Assembly: GCA_963721115.1 (NCBI GenBank)
Contig: CAVRIA010000024.1
Span: forward strand, 36,646-100,645
Direction: 5' to 3'
Length of the DNA stretch: 64,000 bases
Origin: CAVRIA01 sp963721115
GTDB lineage: Bacteria > Desulfobacterota > Binatia > HRBIN30 > CADEER01
Below, one piece after another: positions 29,960 to 39,562 of the stretch. Made by a program: the position numbers and the translations under genes. The notes under the pieces are model-generated. The model was not told the origin of the DNA and made no database searches. It was given only the letters and a program-made list of their open reading frames with translations. The first letter of the stretch is position 1. Every line of letters begins with the position of its first letter.

Positions 29960-30133
29960 GAGGTCAACTTATCCGCTTCACCGTTCCGCGCGCAACCCGA
30001 CCCTGCCGCGAAAGCCGCCCCCGGAGCACCCGCCGGAGCGCCGCGACGGGGCTCGTACGGACTTGTCTTGCCCCGAAAAACGTGCGACTACGTGCACTCT
30101 TCTTCAATTTCCTTCCGGGGGGCAGAAGCGCAG

Positions 30134-31444
30134 ATGAACGAGATCAACAACGTGGTCGTCTTGGGGGCCAACGGCGCCATGGGCGGGGGAAGCGGTGAAG
30201 TTTTCGCCGCCGGCGGGTGCCGGGTCACGATGCTGGCGCGCACCGCCGAGAAGGCCGCGGAAGGGGTCGCGACGGCCCAGGGCCTCGCCAAGTCGGAGCG
30301 CATCGGCGACCTGATGACCACCGGCTCCTACGACGACCTGGCCGCCGCGGTGAGCAAGGCCGACCTGGTCTTCGAGGCACTCGCCGAGGACCTCGAGCTG
30401 AAGAAGAAGTTTTTCGCCGAGGTGGATCGCCATCGGCGTCCCGACTCATTGGTAGCGACCGTGTCGTCGGGCCTCTCGATCACCGAGATGGCACGCGACA
30501 GGAGCGACGGCTTTCGCCGTCATTTTCTCGGCATCCATCTGTTCAACCCGCCGAACGTGATCGTCGGTACGGAGGTGATCCCGCACGCCGGGACGGATCC
30601 GGACCTCGTGCGGGAGGTGGTGGAGCTGCTCGAGAGCCGCTTCGGACGCGTCGCCATTCTCACCGACGACAAGCCCGCCTTCGCCGGCAACCGGGTCGGG
30701 TTCAAGGTGCTGAACGAGGCCGCCCTCCTGGCCGAGGAGCACGGCGTGGCGTTCACCGACTACCTGATCGGGCCGTACACGGGGCGCGCCATGCCGCCGC
30801 TGGCGACCGTCGACCTGGTCGGCTGGGACGTCCACAAGGCGATCGTGGACAACGTCCACGCCAACACGGCGGACGAGGCGCACCAGCAGTTCGCCATGCC
30901 GCGGTACATGAACGACCTGCTGCAGCGCGGCCACATGGGGAACAAGACCCCGCAGCTCGGCGGTTTCTATCGCCGCGTGAAGGACGGCAAGCAGACGCGT
31001 AACATGGTGCTCGACCCCAAGTCCGGCGAGTACCGGGAGGCGACGGCGAGCCCGGTTGCGCCGGTTCCCTTCGTCGAGCAGATCAAGCGCCTCAACCACG
31101 TCGGCAAGTACAAGGAGGCGTTCCGCGTCTTCGCCGCGGCCGAAGGGGACGAGGCCCACCTGGCAAAGCGCGTGATCCTCGGATACATTAGCTATGCTTT
31201 GAACCGGGTGGGAGAGACGGAGGTCGTCCGCAGCGCCCGCGACGTCGACCGGATCATGGGTTTCGGCTTCAACTGGGCGCCGCCGACCGTCCTGGTCGAC
31301 CTGATGGGCGTGGAGACCACAACCCGTCTGCTGGAAAAGAACGGCCTTCCCGTGCCGGCAGTTCTGAAGCAGGCTGCGCAGCGCCCGACCGCACGCCTGT
31401 TTCGCGAACCGAATGTCAACATCGGTCGCTTTTTCGCTGGATGA
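30134..31444 (+). CDS. 3-hydroxyacyl-CoA dehydrogenase
   Basis: 436 residues with only dehydrogenase domains, no hydratase half. The NAD loop reads VLGANGAMGGG. The catalytic His/Glu region is HLFNPPNVIVGTEVIP, and FAGNRVGFKVLNEAALL marks the C-terminal helical domain. A second helical repeat follows. It oxidises 3-hydroxyacyl-CoA to 3-ketoacyl-CoA in beta-oxidation. The thiolase downstream (21 bases) would take the next step, so the pair forms a beta-oxidation end module. Confidence 0.92.
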   Translation: MNEINNVVVLGANGAMGGGSGEVFAAGGCRVTMLARTAEKAAEGVATAQGLAKSERIGDLMTTGSYDDLAAAVSKADLVFEALAEDLELKKKFFAEVDRHRRPDSLVATVSSGLSITEMARDRSDGFRRHFLGIHLFNPPNVIVGTEVIPHAGTDPDLVREVVELLESRFGRVAILTDDKPAFAGNRVGFKVLNEAALLAEEHGVAFTDYLIGPYTGRAMPPLATVDLVGWDVHKAIVDNVHANTADEAHQQFAMPRYMNDLLQRGHMGNKTPQLGGFYRRVKDGKQTRNMVLDPKSGEYREATASPVAPVPFVEQIKRLNHVGKYKEAFRVFAAAEGDEAHLAKRVILGYISYALNRVGETEVVRSARDVDRIMGFGFNWAPPTVLVDLMGVETTTRLLEKNGLPVPAVLKQAAQRPTARLFREPNVNIGRFFAG

Positions 31445-31465
31445 CCAGCTAAGGAGGATTCCCTC

Positions 31466-32695
31466 ATGGCCGCGCCGGTCTACGTTCTCGGAGGATACCA
31501 GACGGATTTCGCTCGCAACTGGAGCAAGGAGAACAAGCACATCGTCGCCATGCTGCTCGAGGCCGTCACGGGCGGCCTGGAGGCGACGGATATCGCCCCG
31601 ACGGACGTCGAGGTCGCCCACGTCGGCAACTTCGCGGCCGAGCTCTACTGCATGCAGGGACATCTCGGGTCGATGGTGCTGGAGGCCGAGCCGAGGCTCT
31701 CGGGCATTCCAACCTCCCGCCACGAAGCCGCCTGCGCCTCGGGCAGCATCGCCATCCTGGCCGCGTCGGCGGAGATCGAGGCCGGGCGATACGATCTCTC
31801 GCTGGTGGTCGGGGTCGAGCAGATGAAGACGGTCGATCCCAAGACCGGGGGCGACTATCTGGGGACCGCGGCGTGGTACGAGCGCGAGGCGGAGGGAATC
31901 GAGTTCCCTTTCCCCAAGCTGTTCGGGCGGCTCGGCGACGAGTACGATAAGCGCTTCGGCCTCAAGGAGGAGCATCTCGCCCACATCTCGGCGGTGAACT
32001 ACTCCAACGCCAAGCGCAACCCGCTGGCGCAGACGCGCAACTGGTACATGACGGAAGAGCACGCGTGCTCGACGGACAAGTTCAACAACGTCATCGGCGG
32101 CCGCATCAAGGTTTCCGATTGCTCGCAGGTCACGGACGGCGCCGTCTCTCTCTTCCTGGCCTCCGAGAAGGCCGCCGCCGCATACGCGAAGCGGCGTGGC
32201 CTCGAGCTGAGCAAAATCCCTCGCCTCCTCGGCTGGGGACACCACACGGCGCCCATCGAGTTCGACGCCAAGGTGGCGGAGAGCCGCGACAATCCGTACG
32301 TGCTGCCGCACACGAGGCAGGCGATTCTCGACGCCTTCCGCAGGGCGGGCGTCGCGGACGTCTGGAAGGTGAACGCGATCGAGACCCACGACTGTTTCAC
32401 GACCTCGGAGTACATGGCGATCGATCACTTCGGCCTGACCAAACCGGGAGAGTCCTGGAAGGCCGTGGAGGACGGCACCATCGAGCTGGGCGGCAAGATG
32501 CCCATCAACCCGAGCGGTGGGCTGATCGGCGCCGGTCATCCGGTCGGTGCAACCGGCACGCGTCAGGTGCTCGATGCATACCGGCAAGTGACCGCGCAGG
32601 CCGGCGACTACCAAGTGGAAGGCGCCAGCCGCATCGCCACCCTCAACATTGGGGGCAGCGGAACGACGAGCGTCTGCTTCGTCATCGGCGTCTGA
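31466..32695 (+). CDS. SCP2-type thiolase / acetyl-CoA acetyltransferase
   Basis: 409 residues. The acyl-accepting Cys lies in EAACASGS near residue 90; ETHDCFTTSE and GGLIGAGHPVGATG supply the second and third catalytic blocks. The fourth block is GGSGTTSV rather than the CxG of FadA, as in SCP2-type thiolases of branched-chain and steroid side-chain degradation. AAGGAGG lies nine bases before ATG 31466. It forms an operon with the hydroxyacyl-CoA dehydrogenase. Confidence 0.92.
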   Translation: MAAPVYVLGGYQTDFARNWSKENKHIVAMLLEAVTGGLEATDIAPTDVEVAHVGNFAAELYCMQGHLGSMVLEAEPRLSGIPTSRHEAACASGSIAILAASAEIEAGRYDLSLVVGVEQMKTVDPKTGGDYLGTAAWYEREAEGIEFPFPKLFGRLGDEYDKRFGLKEEHLAHISAVNYSNAKRNPLAQTRNWYMTEEHACSTDKFNNVIGGRIKVSDCSQVTDGAVSLFLASEKAAAAYAKRRGLELSKIPRLLGWGHHTAPIEFDAKVAESRDNPYVLPHTRQAILDAFRRAGVADVWKVNAIETHDCFTTSEYMAIDHFGLTKPGESWKAVEDGTIELGGKMPINPSGGLIGAGHPVGATGTRQVLDAYRQVTAQAGDYQVEGASRIATLNIGGSGTTSVCFVIGV

Positions 32696-32750
32696 GTCCC
32701 CGTCCGGCCCGAGGCTGGCTCCGGGCTCCCGGGGTCGGTACACTACCGGC

Positions 32751-33434
32751 ATGCTTCGATCCCGGACGAGGTGGTGGCTCGCCTCTTGCCTGTGGCTGGG
32801 AATCGCCCTGCCGGCGGCGGCACAACTTCAGCTCCACTCGGCGCCTGTGAGTCAGGGAAGTCGGCCGCTTTCTGAGAGCAGCACCAATCTCGGGGCCGGA
32901 AGTGCTCCGGTCCACGACGGCGCGCGGACGATCGGCGAGAGCAGCGTCGGCTCCGTCAAATCCCGGCCGGTCTCCGCCCCGGACACACGCAGCATGCTGA
33001 GCGGCCCCGTGTCCGAGGTATCACGCGGGCCGGTGACCAGCGGCCGCACCATGACCAGCGGCTCCGTTCACAGTATCTCGGCGGGTGCGGTCAAGAAGGA
33101 CATCGACCGTCCGCTCGGCGAGCGCATCTCCGACCCGCTCACCGAGCTCGAGCCTCTGCAGGAAACGCTTCGCGCCCTACGCGAGGGACGCGTACCCGCC
33201 GAGGCGGTCGAAGACGAGGAAGCAGCGCCGAGCCTTCCGGCCGTAGCCCCGGCACCCGTGCCCGATCTCGGAGCAGCCCCGGCTGTGGGGGAAGACCTGG
33301 GCGAGGGACCGGACGGGGAGACCGCCGGCGCCGGCGCGGGCCCGCCCGTCGCGGGAGACGAATTCCACCCACGGGGAGCTGCCGAAGGCGCCGACCCGAC
33401 CGGGCAAGACGCCCTGTCTCCGGCCGCCGACTGA
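32751..33434 (+). CDS. secreted low-complexity Ser/Gly/Pro-rich protein
   Basis: 227 residues. A clean Sec signal (RSRTRWWLASCLWLGIALPAAAQ, cut after AAA) leads into imperfect Ser-rich repeats of about 12-20 residues, such as GPVSEVSRGPVTSGRTMTSG and GSVHSISAGAVKK, then a short helix PLTELEPLQETLRALREGRV, then an acidic Ala/Pro/Gly tail. No known domain. A disordered periplasmic or surface protein is likely. It stands between the thiolase and an SDR gene on the same strand. Confidence 0.7.
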   Translation: MLRSRTRWWLASCLWLGIALPAAAQLQLHSAPVSQGSRPLSESSTNLGAGSAPVHDGARTIGESSVGSVKSRPVSAPDTRSMLSGPVSEVSRGPVTSGRTMTSGSVHSISAGAVKKDIDRPLGERISDPLTELEPLQETLRALREGRVPAEAVEDEEAAPSLPAVAPAPVPDLGAAPAVGEDLGEGPDGETAGAGAGPPVAGDEFHPRGAAEGADPTGQDALSPAAD

Positions 33435-33508
33435 ACCGGCCCGTGCGGCTTGGGGATCCGGGAACGCCCACATGGCGACACGCCGCGGACTCTGGTAAGG
33501 CAACGATC

Positions 33509-34243
33509 GTGACAACGAACCTGCGACACCAAGTCGTACTGGTGACGGGGGCCGGCCGCGGCATCGGCCGCGCGATCGTCCGCCGCCTCGCCACCGCCGG
33601 CTGCCGGATCGCGGCCGTCTCCCGTACCGAGAGTGATCTCGCCGAGACGGTGAACGAGGCGAAGGCCGCGGGAGCTCCAGAGCCCGTACTGCCGGTGCCG
33701 GCCGACGTCACGCGCGATGCGGATCTCGAGCAGGCCGTTCGCGTGATCATGGAGCGACTCGGCCGGATCACGATCCTGGTCAACAACGCGGGCTTTGCGC
33801 CGCCGCGCAGCTCTCTCCTCAAGACCTCGCTGGCGGACTGGGACCGCACGCTCGGGACCTGCCTGCGCGCCCCCATGGTGCTGACCCGGCTGGTGCTGCC
33901 GGACATGCTCGCGCACGACCACGGCTCCATCGTCAACGTCGCCTCCATCGCGGGAAAAAAGGGCCGCGCGGGTGAGGCGGCGTACGCGGCAGCCAAGTTC
34001 GGGCTGCTCGGGTTCACTCAGTCGCTGTTCGAGGAGGTGCGCGAGCACGGCATCAAGGTGACGGCGATCTGTCCCGGCGTTGTCGATACCGATTTGATCC
34101 CGCCCAACAAGAACGTCGACCGGGTCAAATTCCTCCAGCCGGCCGACGTCGCCGACATCGTCCATAGCGTACTGACGACACCGCTTCGCATGTGTCCCAC
34201 CGAAGTCGTCGTCGAGCCCCAGTACGATCCGGAGCGGCGGTAG
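33509..34243 (+). CDS. short-chain dehydrogenase/reductase (SDR)
   Basis: 244 residues from GTG 33509. Classical SDR motifs: VTGAGRGIGRAI, NNAG, the catalytic Ser in NVASIAG and YAAAK, then PGVVDTDL. Substrate not readable; FabG-like reductases and steroid/sugar SDRs share this frame. A second SDR begins 11 bases after its stop. Confidence 0.88.
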   Translation: MTTNLRHQVVLVTGAGRGIGRAIVRRLATAGCRIAAVSRTESDLAETVNEAKAAGAPEPVLPVPADVTRDADLEQAVRVIMERLGRITILVNNAGFAPPRSSLLKTSLADWDRTLGTCLRAPMVLTRLVLPDMLAHDHGSIVNVASIAGKKGRAGEAAYAAAKFGLLGFTQSLFEEVREHGIKVTAICPGVVDTDLIPPNKNVDRVKFLQPADVADIVHSVLTTPLRMCPTEVVVEPQYDPERR

Positions 34244-34254
34244 CCGCGGCGTCC

Positions 34255-34986
34255 GTGGACCTGCGCGGCACCAAGGCCCTAGTCACCGGCGGGGCCCACC
34301 GTCTCGGACGGGAGATCGCGCTCCGCCTGGCGGAGAGGGGCGCAGACGTCGCGATCAGCTTCTTCCGATCCGCGCAGAAGGCGGAGGCCACCCTCCAGGA
34401 GCTTCGGCGATACGGCGTCGACGTTCTCGCTGTGCACGCCGACGCCGCCGAACCCGCTCAGGCAAAGCGACTCATCGATGCGGTTCTCGATCGCTTCTCG
34501 CGGCTCGATGTCCTGGTAGCCAACAGCGGGGCGTTTCGGCGCACACCACTCGATGCGGTGAGCTCGGTCGACTGGGACGACATGATGCGCCTGAACTTCG
34601 AGACCCTGCTCGTGCCCGTTCGTGAGGCCGCCGCAGTCATGCTGCGGCAGCGCCGAGGCTGCATCGTCGCGATGGCCGACGTGGCGGCACTGCGACCCTG
34701 GCGCGACTACCTCCCGTACTGTGTCGCCAAGAGCGCCGTCGTCGCCCTGACGCGCGCCCTCGCCGTCGAGCTCGCGCCGCACGTTCGCGTCAACGCCATC
34801 GCCCCCGGTCCCGTCCTCTTCCCGCCAAGCTTTCCGGTCTCGGCCGCGCAGCGGGAGATCGGCCGCACGTTGTTGCGCCGCCAGGGGGATGCGCGCGATA
34901 TCTCCTCCGCGGTGCTGTTCTTGGCCGACAACGACTACGTCACCGGCAGCGTCCTGCCGATCGACGGCGGCCGCCTGCTCGGCTGA
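34255..34986 (+). CDS. SDR family reductase (pteridine-reductase-like N-terminus)
   Basis: 243 residues from GTG 34255. The cofactor loop is TGGAHRLGREIALRLAERG, the TGxxxRxG form found in pteridine reductase and NADPH-using SDRs; VANSGAF and YCVAK follow and the end VTGSVLPIDGGRLLG is typical. The usual catalytic Ser segment reads VAMADVAAL, with Ala/Asp in place of the expected Ser, which needs checking. trmB follows 44 bases on. Confidence 0.85.
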   Translation: MDLRGTKALVTGGAHRLGREIALRLAERGADVAISFFRSAQKAEATLQELRRYGVDVLAVHADAAEPAQAKRLIDAVLDRFSRLDVLVANSGAFRRTPLDAVSSVDWDDMMRLNFETLLVPVREAAAVMLRQRRGCIVAMADVAALRPWRDYLPYCVAKSAVVALTRALAVELAPHVRVNAIAPGPVLFPPSFPVSAAQREIGRTLLRRQGDARDISSAVLFLADNDYVTGSVLPIDGGRLLG

Positions 34987-35030
34987 GCCCTCGATGGGGC
35001 CTCTGTGGGCGTCCCGACCCCGGTGCTGTC

Positions 35031-35609
35031 GTGAATCTCGAAACGTGTTCCCTCCCCGCGCATCTCTGGCGAACGATCTTCGACAACGACCGTCCGGTTT
35101 CCGTCGAGATCGGACCCGGACGGGGCGAGTTCCTCGTCGAGATGGCGGTAGCGCACCCGCACCGGAACTTCTTCGCCGTCGAGCGCTCCGGCTCTCGTCT
35201 GCGCGCCATCCGAGCCTCGATCGCCGCGGCAGGCGTGCAGAATGTCCGCGTGCTGCGCGGCGACGCTACGTGTGTCCTGGCGTTGCTGCCGGACGCCTGC
35301 GTGGCGACGTACCACATTCAGTTTCCGGACCCCTGGTGGAAGCGGCGCCACCATCGCCGGCGCTTGTGGACACCCGAGTTCGTCGCGCTGCTGGCGCGCA
35401 CCCTGCTCGACGGCGGCACGATCGAGTTCGTCACCGACGTCGCGGACTACTTCGAGGTGGCGCGGGCACTCTTGCGCAGTGATTCCAGCCTCGAAGAGAT
35501 GGCCCTCCCGGAGGCCGCCATTGCCGCCGGCTCCACTTCGTTCGCCCGCAAGGCACGTCAACGGGGTGCGGCAATTCGCGCTGCCGCGTTTCGCCGCAGG
35601 CTGCGCTAG
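35031..35609 (+). CDS. trmB: tRNA (guanine(46)-N7)-methyltransferase TrmB
   Basis: 192 residues from GTG 35031. EIGPGRGEFL is the AdoMet loop and IQFPDPWWKRRHHRRRL the diagnostic substrate-side motif. EFVTDVADYFE follows. It makes m7G46 in tRNA variable loops. Slightly short at the N-terminus compared with E. coli. Its 3' end overlaps the transketolase stop on the other strand by four bases. Confidence 0.93.
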   Translation: MNLETCSLPAHLWRTIFDNDRPVSVEIGPGRGEFLVEMAVAHPHRNFFAVERSGSRLRAIRASIAAAGVQNVRVLRGDATCVLALLPDACVATYHIQFPDPWWKRRHHRRRLWTPEFVALLARTLLDGGTIEFVTDVADYFEVARALLRSDSSLEEMALPEAAIAAGSTSFARKARQRGAAIRAAAFRRRLR

Positions 35610-37523
35610 GCGGTGGCCCTTCGCCCCGCGGCGGCCTGCGCGGCGATCTCTCTCGCGCGCGCCACGATCGCGTCGTGGTCGATCCCAAATGCATTCAGCA
35701 ACTGCTCCGGCTTGCCGGAGCGGGGGACCTTGTCGACGGCCAACTTGGTGACCCAGCTGCGTTCCGTGGCGAGAGCGTTCAACACCGCGTCTCCCAAACC
35801 GCCCCCCGCATAGTGGTCCTCGACCGTGAGCACGCGACCTCCGGTGGCACGGGCAGCCGAGCGGACGGTCTCGACATCGAGAGGCTTGACCGAATAGGCG
35901 TCGATGACCCGGATCTCGATGCCCTCCGCGCGCAGAGTCTCGTAGGCGCGCACCGTCTCGAACAGTGTGATGCCGGCGGCGATCACGGTGACGGCGTCGC
36001 GCGGTCCCGAGCGCAGGACCTTGCAGCCTCCGATGGGAAATCTCTCGCCGGCTGCGTAGAGAATCCGGCTCTTCGGACGGGTGAGGCGGATGTAGTGGAT
36101 ACCGGTGTCGCGCGTCATCGCTTCGACCAGATGCTCGGTGGAGACGGCGTCGGCCGGATAGAGCACTACCGAGTCCGGGATGGCCCGCATCATCGCCATG
36201 TCTTCCAGCCCCATCTGCGACGGTCCGTCCTCCCCGATCGAGACGCCGCAATGAGAGCCGGCGATCTTGAGATTGGCGCGCGAGATCGCCGCCATTCGGA
36301 TGTGATCGAAGCCGCGGGTGAGAAAACACGCGAACGACGATACGAAGGGGATCTTGCCGGCCGCCGACAACCCGACCGCGGCGCCGATCATGTTCTGCTC
36401 GGCGATGAAGGCCTCGAGATAGCGCTCGGGATGAGTGGCGAGGAAGCGCTCGGCGTAAGTCGAGTTCTTCGTATCCGCGTCGAGAGCGACGACGAGAGGG
36501 TTCACGGTCCCGAGCTTCGCCAACGCGGTGCCGTACGCCTCCCGAGTCGCGACCTTCGCATCGGTTGCGTACGCCGGGCGGCTCCATCGGTTCGGCGGCG
36601 CGCGGGCGGGACATCACACTGCGCTGCGGTCCGCGCGCGACAACCCGAGGCAGGTCGCTCAGGACCCTGCCCCGTCGTACCTCGGCGAGGGCCTCCTCGA
36701 GCTCGGAACCGCTCTTCAAGGCCTTGCCGTGCCAGTTGTCCTGATCGACCAGCCGCGACACGCCCTGCCCCTTCTTGGTGCGCGCGACAATGGCAAAAGG
36801 ACGATCGCGCTCGAGGACCGCCTGCCGTAGGGCCGCGACGACGGCCACCATGTCGTGTCCGTCGATGGCGACGGCCTCCCATCCGAAGCTTCGAAAACGT
36901 TCGGCGTAGGCGTCGACGTCGAAGCCGTACATCGTACGCTGGCTCTGCCCCAGGGCGTTGACGTCGACGATCGCGGTCAGGTTTCCCAACCGATTGTGGG
37001 CAGCGAGGGCGATCGCTTCCCAGACGGACCCCTCCGCCATCTCGCCGTCGCCCAGCAGAACGTAGATGCGTTGGTCGGTGTGGTCGATCTGCCGGGCGTT
37101 CCACGCCAGGCCCAAACCGATGGACAGCCCTTGCCCGAGCGAGCCGGTCGCCGCCACGGTTCCGGCGAAGTTCGGCGTCGGGTGTCCCTCGAGATCGCTG
37201 TCGAACCGCCGCAGGGTACGCAGGTGCTCGACGGGAAAGGCTCCTGCCTCGGCCCACGCGGCGTACAGCAGGGGAGCTCCGTGTCCTTTCGACAGAACGA
37301 AGCGATCACTCAGCGGGTTGCCCGGATCATGCGGATCGTATCGCATCACCTCGAAGAACAGGGCCGCCACCAGATCGGCAGCGGAGAGACAGGAGCTGGG
37401 GTGCCCCGAGCCGGCCTCGGACGTCGCCACCAGCGAGTGCTCTCTGAGTCGCGCTGCGCGGGTTTGCAGCCGGGCGATCAGCTCGCCCTGCTCCACCTTC
37501 GATTCCGAACCGGCCTCACTCAT
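35606..37523 (-). CDS. tkt: transketolase, frameshifted in the middle
   Basis: The N-terminal third to half, from ATG 37523, has the diphosphate site: SGHPSSCLSAAD, LSKGHGAPLLY, GSLGQGLSIGLG and GDGEMAEGSVWEA with the NALGQS metal end. After RAAEPMEPP at about 36585 the frame is lost. The next frame continues at once with AYATDAKVATREAYG and KLGTVNP, the catalytic Glu in FIAEQNMIGAAVG and a full C-terminal domain ending at 35606. One extra base in a CCGCCCGG run explains it; the corrected protein is about 638 residues, normal size. It swaps two-carbon units in the pentose phosphate pathway. Confidence 0.88.
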
Positions 37524-37575
37524 CGCTCGTCCCGCCATACTCTCTGCGCCGCCGCCGTCCGAATGTCCTGGCGGG

Positions 37576-37821
37576 TCACACTCCACCTGCCAGTGGCGGG
37601 TAGAGATCGACCTGCTGGCCGTCCGTGACGAGCGCGCTCGCTTCTAGATGCCGGTCGCCCGACACGATCATCTTCGTATGTTCCGTGGGGATGCCGAGGC
37701 GCCCCATTACGTCGGTCATGGTGGCCCCGTCGGGCACCTCGACGACGACCGTGCCGTCGGTCGCACCCGGCGGCAAGTGCTTTCGCAGCGTGGCGAAGAG
37801 CTTCACTGTCACTCTGATCAT
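37576..37821 (-). CDS. MoaD/ThiS-like sulfur carrier protein
   Basis: 81 residues of the ubiquitin-like fold: RVTVKLFATLRKHLPPG at the start and VDLYPPLAGG near the end. Sulfur carriers end in Gly-Gly, which is activated as a thiocarboxylate. Here one Val follows the Gly-Gly, so the end would have to be trimmed before activation, or Val tolerated. The ThiF/MoeB-like activator is next upstream on the same strand, 221 bases away. transketolase starts 52 bases downstream. Confidence 0.85.
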   Translation of the reverse strand: MIRVTVKLFATLRKHLPPGATDGTVVVEVPDGATMTDVMGRLGIPTEHTKMIVSGDRHLEASALVTDGQQVDLYPPLAGGV

Positions 37822-37928
37822 CGATCACTCAATCCAGCCGCTGGCACTCTCGGCGAGGGAGTGAACCCGCTTGCAACCGCCGACGGCGTCGGACGCGCAA
37901 CCAACAGCCTCCGTCCCCTGAGGAAGCC

Positions 37929-37954
37929 ATTATCAAAATCAGTTTTCCGGTCAA
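37929..37954 (-). promoter_or_regulatory. possible promoter in front of the sulfur-carrier gene
   Basis: In an AT-rich island unusual for this genome the minus strand has TTGACC (37949-37954) and GATAAT (37929-37934). The spacing is 14, short for a sigma-70 promoter. It would serve the MoaD-like gene and transketolase about 110 bases on. Weak prediction. Confidence 0.28.
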
Positions 37955-38042
37955 ATCACACGGAAACGTTCGGCAGGTGGAGCGGCGCCACCGGACGCCG
38001 GCCGCGTGGCGAGCGAGCACGGCGAGCCTCGAGGGACGGCGC

Positions 38043-39245
38043 TCAAGCGGGCGTCGTCGCCGCATGCTCGCCGCCCGATCCCGCCCGCAGGCCGCAGAAC
38101 TCCTCGTAGTCGATGAGCTCGGTCACCGTCGGGTGCTCCCCGCATACGGGGCAGTTCGGGTCCCTGCGCAGCTTGTGGATTCTGAGCTCCATGCTCAGCG
38201 TATCGAAGTACACCATGCGGCCGATGAGGGGCTTGCCGATGCCCAGGAGGAGCTTGATCGTTTCCAACGCCTGCACGCACCCCACCAAGCCGGGCAGGAC
38301 GCCGAGCACACCGGCCTCCTGGCAGCTCGGCGCGGCACCGGGAGGCGGAGGCTCGGGAAACAGGCACCGATAACAGGGACCGCGTCCCGGATAGAAGACG
38401 GAGGCCTGACCTTCGAACTGGAAAATACTTCCATGCACGTTCGGCTTTCCGGTCATCACGCAGGCGTCGTTGATCAGATACCGAGTCGGGAAGTTGTCGC
38501 ACCCGTCGACGATTACGTCGTAGTCGCGGATGATGTCCATGATGTTCTCGGACGACAGTCTCTCCTGATATCCGACAACGTTGACGTCCGGGTTGAGGGC
38601 GGTCAGGGTCAGGCGCGCCGACTCGACCTTCGGTACGCCGACCCGGTCGTTGGTATGGAGAATCTGTCGCTGCAGATTGCTCATGTCGACGACGTCGTGG
38701 TCCACGAGACCGAGCGTCCCCACCCCTGCCGCGGCGAGATAGAAGGCCGCCGGCGATCCCAGGCCGCCGGCGCCGATCAACAGGACCCGCGCGTCGAGCA
38801 GCTTGGCCTGACCCGCTTCGCCGACCTCCGGTAAGATGAAGTGACGGCTGTAGCGCGTCAGCTGCTCGGAGGTGAACTGGCGGTCCTGCACCCAAGGGTG
38901 CCCGGCTCCCTTCCACGCCCCGTAGCCGCCCGACATGGAGATGACGTTCTCGTAGCCCAGCTCCTTCATGGTACGGCCCCCGAGTAGAGAGCGCGTGCCA
39001 CCCGCGCAGTACAGCACGACCGGGCTGCTTTTGTCCGGTACCACCTCCTCGATGCGTATGTCGAGAAACCCGCGCGGAACCGACACGGCTCCCGGAAGGT
39101 GACCCTCCCGGAACTCGTCGCGCTCGCGCACGTCCACCAGCGTGAACCCTCCACCGTTGGAGATGCGTTCCTTGACCTCGTCCGGCGTCCACTCCGGAAC
39201 GACCCGCCGTGCGTCTTGCATCAACTCCTTGAACGTCTTGGCCAT
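38043..39245 (-). CDS. rhodanese-ThiF/MoeB-type sulfur-carrier adenylyltransferase
   Basis: 400 residues from ATG 39245 (AGAGGATCA upstream). A rhodanese domain comes first, about residues 10-115, with active Cys in VVLYCAGGTRS. The E1-like domain follows: RYSRHFILPEVG, LIGAGGLGSP, the Arg-finger stretch and VDGCDNFPTRYLIN, and zinc ligands CYRC...CPVC. MoeZ-type proteins carry the rhodanese at the C-terminus; here the order is reversed. It would adenylate a carrier's C-terminus and deliver sulfur to it; the carrier gene is next downstream. Confidence 0.9.
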   Translation of the reverse strand: MAKTFKELMQDARRVVPEWTPDEVKERISNGGGFTLVDVRERDEFREGHLPGAVSVPRGFLDIRIEEVVPDKSSPVVLYCAGGTRSLLGGRTMKELGYENVISMSGGYGAWKGAGHPWVQDRQFTSEQLTRYSRHFILPEVGEAGQAKLLDARVLLIGAGGLGSPAAFYLAAAGVGTLGLVDHDVVDMSNLQRQILHTNDRVGVPKVESARLTLTALNPDVNVVGYQERLSSENIMDIIRDYDVIVDGCDNFPTRYLINDACVMTGKPNVHGSIFQFEGQASVFYPGRGPCYRCLFPEPPPPGAAPSCQEAGVLGVLPGLVGCVQALETIKLLLGIGKPLIGRMVYFDTLSMELRIHKLRRDPNCPVCGEHPTVTELIDYEEFCGLRAGSGGEHAATTPA

Positions 39246-39303
39246 TGATCCTCTCTCGCCTCTCTCGTTGTTGCCGAATCGCCCCCGCTGCGCCAAGGGC
39301 CAT

Positions 39304-39552
39304 TCAATCGGGGAGGCCGTCTTCTTTCGTTGCGGCGGTCAAGTGCCGTCTCAACTCGCGGATGATCCGGTCGCTCTGCGCTGCATGGACCATCGCGACG
39401 AAGTTCGCCGCCAGCACACTGAGCAATGTCGCCATTGCCCAGTAAAGGTGCGGGGCGACATCCCCTCCTCGCAGGATGCCCATTCCTTTGCCGAAGGTGA
39501 CAAGAAGAATTACGGTGGACGTCGCCGTCAGGGCGATGGTCACCTTCCCCAT
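39304..39552 (-). CDS. small two-helix membrane protein
   Basis: 82 residues with two predicted membrane helices (about 6-28 and 37-58) and a short charged C-terminal helix (SDRIIRELRRHLTAATK). GGGGGTGA precedes the ATG directly. It follows nuoI by ten bases on the same strand, so it is probably translated from the same message. No family recognised; it may anchor or accompany the iron-sulfur protein. Confidence 0.65.
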   Translation of the reverse strand: MGKVTIALTATSTVILLVTFGKGMGILRGGDVAPHLYWAMATLLSVLAANFVAMVHAAQSDRIIRELRRHLTAATKEDGLPD

Positions 39553-39562
39553 GTCACCCCCG

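Noticed and set aside
28205..30133. N-terminal extension of the 3-hydroxyacyl-CoA dehydrogenase of about 640 residues
   Set aside because: It is the antisense of the mutase gene. The dehydrogenase starts at ATG 30134 with the NAD loop a few residues on.
34935..37586. 883-residue leftward protein covering transketolase and trmB
   Set aside because: Only its first part is transketolase; the remainder after the frameshift is nonsense and antisense to trmB.
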